From the NCBI RefSeq assembly GCF_019683635.1, contig NZ_JADGIA010000001.1:32224-96223 (forward strand): a stretch of DNA of 64,000 nt, given 5' to 3'. A model generated the notes under the pieces. The model was not told the origin of the DNA, searched no databases, and worked only from the letters and a program-made list of their open reading frames with translations. The translations under genes were made by a program, and so were the position numbers. Origin of the DNA: Thermogemmatispora sp. (GTDB lineage: Bacteria; Chloroflexota; Ktedonobacteria; Ktedonobacterales; Ktedonobacteraceae). Shown here piece after piece: positions 60,514 to 64,000 of this stretch (position 1 is its first letter; the number at the start of each line of letters is the position of its first letter).

Positions 60514-63099
60514 ATGAGAGTGCCACTAAGCTGGTTAAAGGAATATGTCGAGATTACCCAGTCGCCACAAGAGCTGGCCCATACTTTGACAATGGCAGGG
60601 CTAGAGGTTGAGACGCTGGACTATATCGGGACCGACTGGGGGGACCGCATTATCACCGCTCAAATTACGCATCTTGAGAAGGTGCCCGGCTCTGATCACC
60701 TGAGCTATACACGTGTCAACACTGGGAGTGGAGAGATCGGGGTTATCTGCGGCGCTCCCAACATCAAAGAAGGGGACAAGGTGCCGCTGGCCCTGCCGGG
60801 CGCGCGCATCGGCGACCTCACCATTGGGGTGGCGCGCAAGATGGGCTATGTCTCAGAAGGTATGCTGTGCTCGCCGCGCGAGCTGGGTCTGGGCAGCGAT
60901 CACTCAGGCATCTACATTCTCGACCCGGAGACGCCGCTGGGTGTCAAGCTTGCTGACCTGCTCTCCGACGTGGTGCTGGAGTTCGCCATCAAAGCCCATC
61001 GCGGCGACCTCTCTTCGATCATTGGCATTGCCCGTGAAGTAGCGGCCCTGACCCACAAGCCCCTGCGCCTGCCTGAGCCACGCTTCAACGAGCAGGGGCA
61101 GCCTGCGGCGGAGCTGGTCAAAGTGACAGTCGAGGATACGGCGCTGTGCCCGCGCTATAGTGCGCGGGTCATCAGCGGCGTTAAGATTGGACCCTCGCCC
61201 GGCTGGATGGCACGGCGCCTGCTGATGGCCGGTATGCGTCCGATCAATCTCATCGTCGATATCACCAACTATGTCATGCTAGAGGTAGGCCAGCCGCTGC
61301 ATGCCTTCGACTACGACCTGGTGCGCGAGCATCATATTATTGTCCGCCGCGCTCGTGACGGTGAAGAAATTACCACGCTCGACGGCGTCCAGCGGCGCCT
61401 GCGCAACGATATGCTGCTCATCACTGATCCGCAGGGGCCGACGGCCATCGCTGGTGTGATGGGTTCAGCCATTAGCGAGGTCAACGAGGGGACCACGCGC
61501 ATCCTGTTGGAGTCGGCGAACTTCAGGCCGGCCAGCGTCCGACGGACAGCGGTGGCTCTGGGTCTGCGTACAGAGTCCTCCAGTCGCTTTGAGAAGGGTC
61601 TTGATCCCGAGCTGACCATCTTCGGTGCTAACCGCGCAGCCCAGCTCATGGCCGAGTTGGCTGGTGGCCAGGTGCATCCGGGGATCGTCGATGTCTACCC
61701 GCAGCCTGTAGAAGCGCGCTCTATTCTCTTCTCACCTGCCGAGGTGGAGTGGCTGACGGGCCTGAAGGTGACCTCGCGTCAGGTGCACGAGGCCCTCAGC
61801 GCCCTCGAATTCAAGGTCGAAGAGGTCTCTGCCGCCGCTGACGCTTTTGGCGGTGAGCAGCTGCTGCGTGTCACCGTGCCGACTTTCCGCGGCGATATCG
61901 AGGAAGGGGCCGATCTGGTCGAGGAGGTCCTGCGTATGATCGGCTACGATCAGTTGCCGGCCACTGTGCCCGAGGGACCGCTGCCGGAGCCGCAGAGCGA
62001 TCACTGGTTTGAGCGCGAGTATGAGATACGCGAGATTCTCATCGGGCTTGGACTGCATGAGATTCTTACCTATGCGATGACCAGCCGCCAGCGCATGCTC
62101 AATCTGCTCGCCGAGGTCAATGCCCAGACGGCGCAGGTGCTTCTGCAGAAGCCTGCGGATGATGGTCAAGCGGGCTGGGTCATTGCCGGCGCGCAGGCAA
62201 GGGGCGGCTCTGAGAATGGCTTTGCCTCAGACAGCAGGGAACCTTTCGATGCTCGCTCCCTGCCCGCAGTCACCATTGCCAACCCGCTGAGCAACGAGCT
62301 AGAGTGCATGCGCCTGACGCTGCTGAGCGGCTTGATGGAGACGCTGCAGGAGAATAGCAAGCGCAATAGGGCGGGCTTGCGCCTCTTCGAGATTGGGCGG
62401 CGCTACTTACCGCGTGGAGCGGGTGAGCTACCCGAGGAGCGGCGCTGTGCAGGCATTGCTCTCTGTGGGCCGGCGGCCATTTCCTGGGTGCCAGAGCTGG
62501 CGCGCCCGGCAGACTTCTACGATCTGAAGGGCATTGTCGAAACGCTGCTGGAGCGTCTGCACATCCAGCGCTATCGCTTCTCTGCGGCCCAGCATCCGAC
62601 CTTTCATCCTGGGCGCTGTGCTCTGCTGGAGGTCGGGGTCGGGCGGCCAGACGCGGACGACGGCGAGCGTTTCACTCCGGTTGGCTTCCTGGGTGAGGTT
62701 CACCCGCTGGTGCAGCAGCGCTACGACCTGCCTCACCGTGCCTATCTATGCGAGCTGGACCTGGAGATCCTCTATGCCGCGGTTCCCGAACGCCTGAATT
62801 ATGCTCCCATTTCTCGTCACCAGGAACTGACCCGCGACCTGGCCGTGGTAGTTGATCAGCAGGTACCGGCGCGTGCGGTGCAAGAGGCGATCGAGCGCCA
62901 CGGCGGTGAACTGCTGCGTACGGTGGCTCTCTTTGATGTCTATACCGGGGCACCGATCCCGCCGGGCAAGAAAAGCCTGACCTATACATTGCTTTACCAG
63001 GCACAGGATCGTACTCTCACCGATGCTGAGGCGAATGCTCTCCAGGAGCGCATTGTGGCGGCCCTGGCCGAGGAGTTCGGGGCTGTCCTGCGGAGCTAG
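60514..63099 (+). CDS. pheT: Phenylalanyl-tRNA synthetase beta subunit
   Basis: A full 861-residue beta subunit. It has MRVPLSWLKEYVEI, the EMAP-II-like OB fold (ITHLEKVPGSDHLSYTRVNT), the B3/4 editing domain with FAIKAHRGDLSSIIG, and GQPLHAFDYDLV. B5 follows, with RGDIEEGADLVEEVLRMIGYD, then the inactive class II domain. The C-terminal FDX-ACB domain starts with YAPISRHQELTRDLAVVVD. The subunit carries tRNA binding and editing of mischarged Tyr-tRNA. GAGGAG is 9 bases before the ATG. A GGAA tetranucleotide run precedes it (60478-60492). Confidence 0.97.
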   Translation: MRVPLSWLKEYVEITQSPQELAHTLTMAGLEVETLDYIGTDWGDRIITAQITHLEKVPGSDHLSYTRVNTGSGEIGVICGAPNIKEGDKVPLALPGARIGDLTIGVARKMGYVSEGMLCSPRELGLGSDHSGIYILDPETPLGVKLADLLSDVVLEFAIKAHRGDLSSIIGIAREVAALTHKPLRLPEPRFNEQGQPAAELVKVTVEDTALCPRYSARVISGVKIGPSPGWMARRLLMAGMRPINLIVDITNYVMLEVGQPLHAFDYDLVREHHIIVRRARDGEEITTLDGVQRRLRNDMLLITDPQGPTAIAGVMGSAISEVNEGTTRILLESANFRPASVRRTAVALGLRTESSSRFEKGLDPELTIFGANRAAQLMAELAGGQVHPGIVDVYPQPVEARSILFSPAEVEWLTGLKVTSRQVHEALSALEFKVEEVSAAADAFGGEQLLRVTVPTFRGDIEEGADLVEEVLRMIGYDQLPATVPEGPLPEPQSDHWFEREYEIREILIGLGLHEILTYAMTSRQRMLNLLAEVNAQTAQVLLQKPADDGQAGWVIAGAQARGGSENGFASDSREPFDARSLPAVTIANPLSNELECMRLTLLSGLMETLQENSKRNRAGLRLFEIGRRYLPRGAGELPEERRCAGIALCGPAAISWVPELARPADFYDLKGIVETLLERLHIQRYRFSAAQHPTFHPGRCALLEVGVGRPDADDGERFTPVGFLGEVHPLVQQRYDLPHRAYLCELDLEILYAAVPERLNYAPISRHQELTRDLAVVVDQQVPARAVQEAIERHGGELLRTVALFDVYTGAPIPPGKKSLTYTLLYQAQDRTLTDAEANALQERIVAALAEEFGAVLRS

Positions 63100-63177
63100 C
63101 GCGCGAGGCAGATAGCTGTTGCCTGGCCGCTGCTCGGCCAACCTCAAAGAAGCACGTTCTTCCTGCTTTAGCAGGGA

Positions 63178-63230
63178 GGAGGCGGGTAAGCAGTCAGCCG
63201 TCTGAAAGTCGGTGGCTCTTGCCCGCCTCC
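63178..63230 (+). terminator. Hairpin after pheT (probable terminator)
   Basis: GGAGGCGGG (63178-63186) pairs with CCCGCCTCC (63222-63230), with AAG/CTT inside. It is followed by TGCTTTCTGG, only a weak T-tract. Confidence 0.5.
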
Positions 63231-63743
63231 TGCTTTCTGGTTGCTGCGGCGGGCGCTCAGTTAGGCGCTCTCTGGTACCGATCGCTTCCCTCTGGCAATC
63301 CTCCTTTAAAGGTGATATAGTAGGTAAACGTGGCTGATCATTTTTCCGGCTGCGCCTGACTCACTGAAAGGGGCTTGCCGGCATCAGGTCAGGTAGAGAA
63401 TTGCTGCTTCCGCTTGCTCTGGAACCCTGATCACTTCCTGGCGCGTACCGTCTGGTCAGAGCGGTGAGCGAGCAGGCCGAGTGCCAGCGAAACGGGCGGG
63501 GTCAAGCGGGGCGAAGGTCTGGGGTGTAAAGCCAGCAGGTGGAGGAAAGAGTATCGACCGACCTGGGGGCTGAGGCTTACAAAGCGCTTCCTGGATGGAT
63601 GAGCATGGAGCGAGGGCGGCAACGTGGCGGCTGAGGTGGCGAAGAGCAGGTCTTGTGCTGAGGGTCGTAATGAGCGGTGGCTTTTGTTGGCGGCGCATCC
63701 ATGCGTTGAGTACCGGCAAGGCTGAGGAAAACAGAGTAAGTCT
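63231..63743. other. Gap before the zinc-ribbon gene
   Basis: About 510 bases with no gene. A TATAGT at about 63314-63319 may be a -10 but lacks a -35. The minus-strand frame at 63456-63992 has no recognisable product. Confidence 0.35.
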
Positions 63744-64000
63744 ATGAGTCAGTGTTTGCGTTGCGGCAAGCCTTGCGCAGCAGATACGAGCTTGTGTGAA
63801 GAATGCCGGGCGCGCCTGCTGCAGACGAGACAACCCTCTGATCGGGGTGAAGGGCGCGAACGGAGCGGTGCGTCGGTGGCTTCTGCCGCCGAGAGAGATG
63901 CTGCTGCCGGTCAAGATGAGGAGGAGGAGGACGGAGAGCCTCCGTATCGGGAGCGCCGGACTGATCCCGATGCGCAAGTACCCACCCAGCAAGGGCCAGT
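63744..64000 (+). CDS. Zinc-ribbon protein (partial, continues past window)
   Basis: The frame starts at ATG 63744 (MSQCLRCGKPCAADTSLCEE) and stays open to the window edge (85 codons). Two Cys clusters, CLRCGKPC and CEEC, make an N-terminal zinc ribbon of the double-zinc-ribbon or RING-like type. A disordered Glu/Asp/Arg-rich stretch follows (from about residue 30). The rest is unseen, so no function is offered. The ribosome site is weak (AGAGTAAG). Confidence 0.6.
   Translation, partial: MSQCLRCGKPCAADTSLCEECRARLLQTRQPSDRGEGRERSGASVASAAERDAAAGQDEEEEDGEPPYRERRTDPDAQVPTQQGP

Noticed and set aside
1..64000. CRISPR arrays, IS elements, prophage or integrative element
   Set aside because: No regularly spaced repeats, transposase, integrase or terminal inverted repeats were seen. 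The tRNA-Leu is not followed by a duplicated 3' end or integrase.

Overview
The window is 64 kb of gene-dense, GC-rich bacterial chromosome. It contains no rRNA, insertion sequence, phage or CRISPR array. The gene content points to the Chloroflexota, most likely class Ktedonobacteria (a Thermogemmatispora-like organism); this is inferred from gene families and layout, not from a search. Supporting signs are HspR-type heat-shock control, a T-box in front of pheST, tandem DUF4870-like proteins, an LprG/P55-like lipoprotein-transporter pair, mycobacterial-type HadA/HadB dehydratase genes, and frequent GTG/TTG starts with good Shine-Dalgarno sites.

Layout. 0-3.5 kb: a redox or respiratory group with two DUF2249 proteins, a DUF59 (MIP18/PaaD-like) protein, a COX1/NnrS-like membrane protein and a Crp/Fnr regulator. 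3.8-10.6 kb: mostly single genes (macrodomain, lipoprotein, small membrane protein, SbcD-like nuclease, M20 amidohydrolase, YchF, FmdB-type zinc ribbon). 10.6-11.9 kb: a 1.3 kb stretch without a credible gene but with a structured RNA candidate. 11.9-18.8 kb: rho with its own promoter and long leader, a SprT-like metalloprotease, an FtsB/DivIC-like protein, an RNA leader with two terminator-like hairpins in front of a class I amidotransferase hydrolase, and a NarL-type two-component pair. 18.9-23.6 kb: a probable pentose-acid oxidation pair (2-keto-3-deoxy-sugar-acid dehydratase and ketoglutarate-semialdehyde dehydrogenase) and two paralogous methyltransferases, one of them degenerate. 23.7-40 kb: polyphosphate kinase, tRNA-Leu(TAG), trigger factor, ClpX, Lon, three tandem DUF4870-like proteins, then hspR, dnaJ, grpE and scpA on the other strand. 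40-48.7 kb: HD phosphohydrolase, site-2 protease, MBL-fold hydrolase, an LprG-like lipoprotein with a DHA2 transporter and a DUF4097-like protein, an alpha/beta hydrolase and a TspO-like protein. 48.8-58 kb: a peptide-binding lipoprotein, isochorismatase-type hydrolase, GH3/NagZ-like lipoprotein, acyl-CoA synthetase, hotdog thioesterase and a HadA-HadB-SDR operon. 58.5-63.1 kb: a Phe T-box and pheS-pheT. The window ends in a zinc-ribbon protein.

How the parts fit. The 26-39 kb block is a proteostasis neighbourhood: trigger factor, ClpX, Lon, GrpE and DnaJ, plus the HspR-family repressor. A HAIR-like operator overlaps a near-consensus sigma-70-type promoter in front of grpE. dnaK is not in this window. 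The 42.9-46.8 kb and 53.3-58.0 kb blocks both suggest lipid handling: lipoprotein-assisted lipid export, acyl activation, thioesterase, dehydratase and reductase. All boundaries and functions come from reading the sequence. Start codons were chosen by Shine-Dalgarno position and family length, and are marked where ambiguous.
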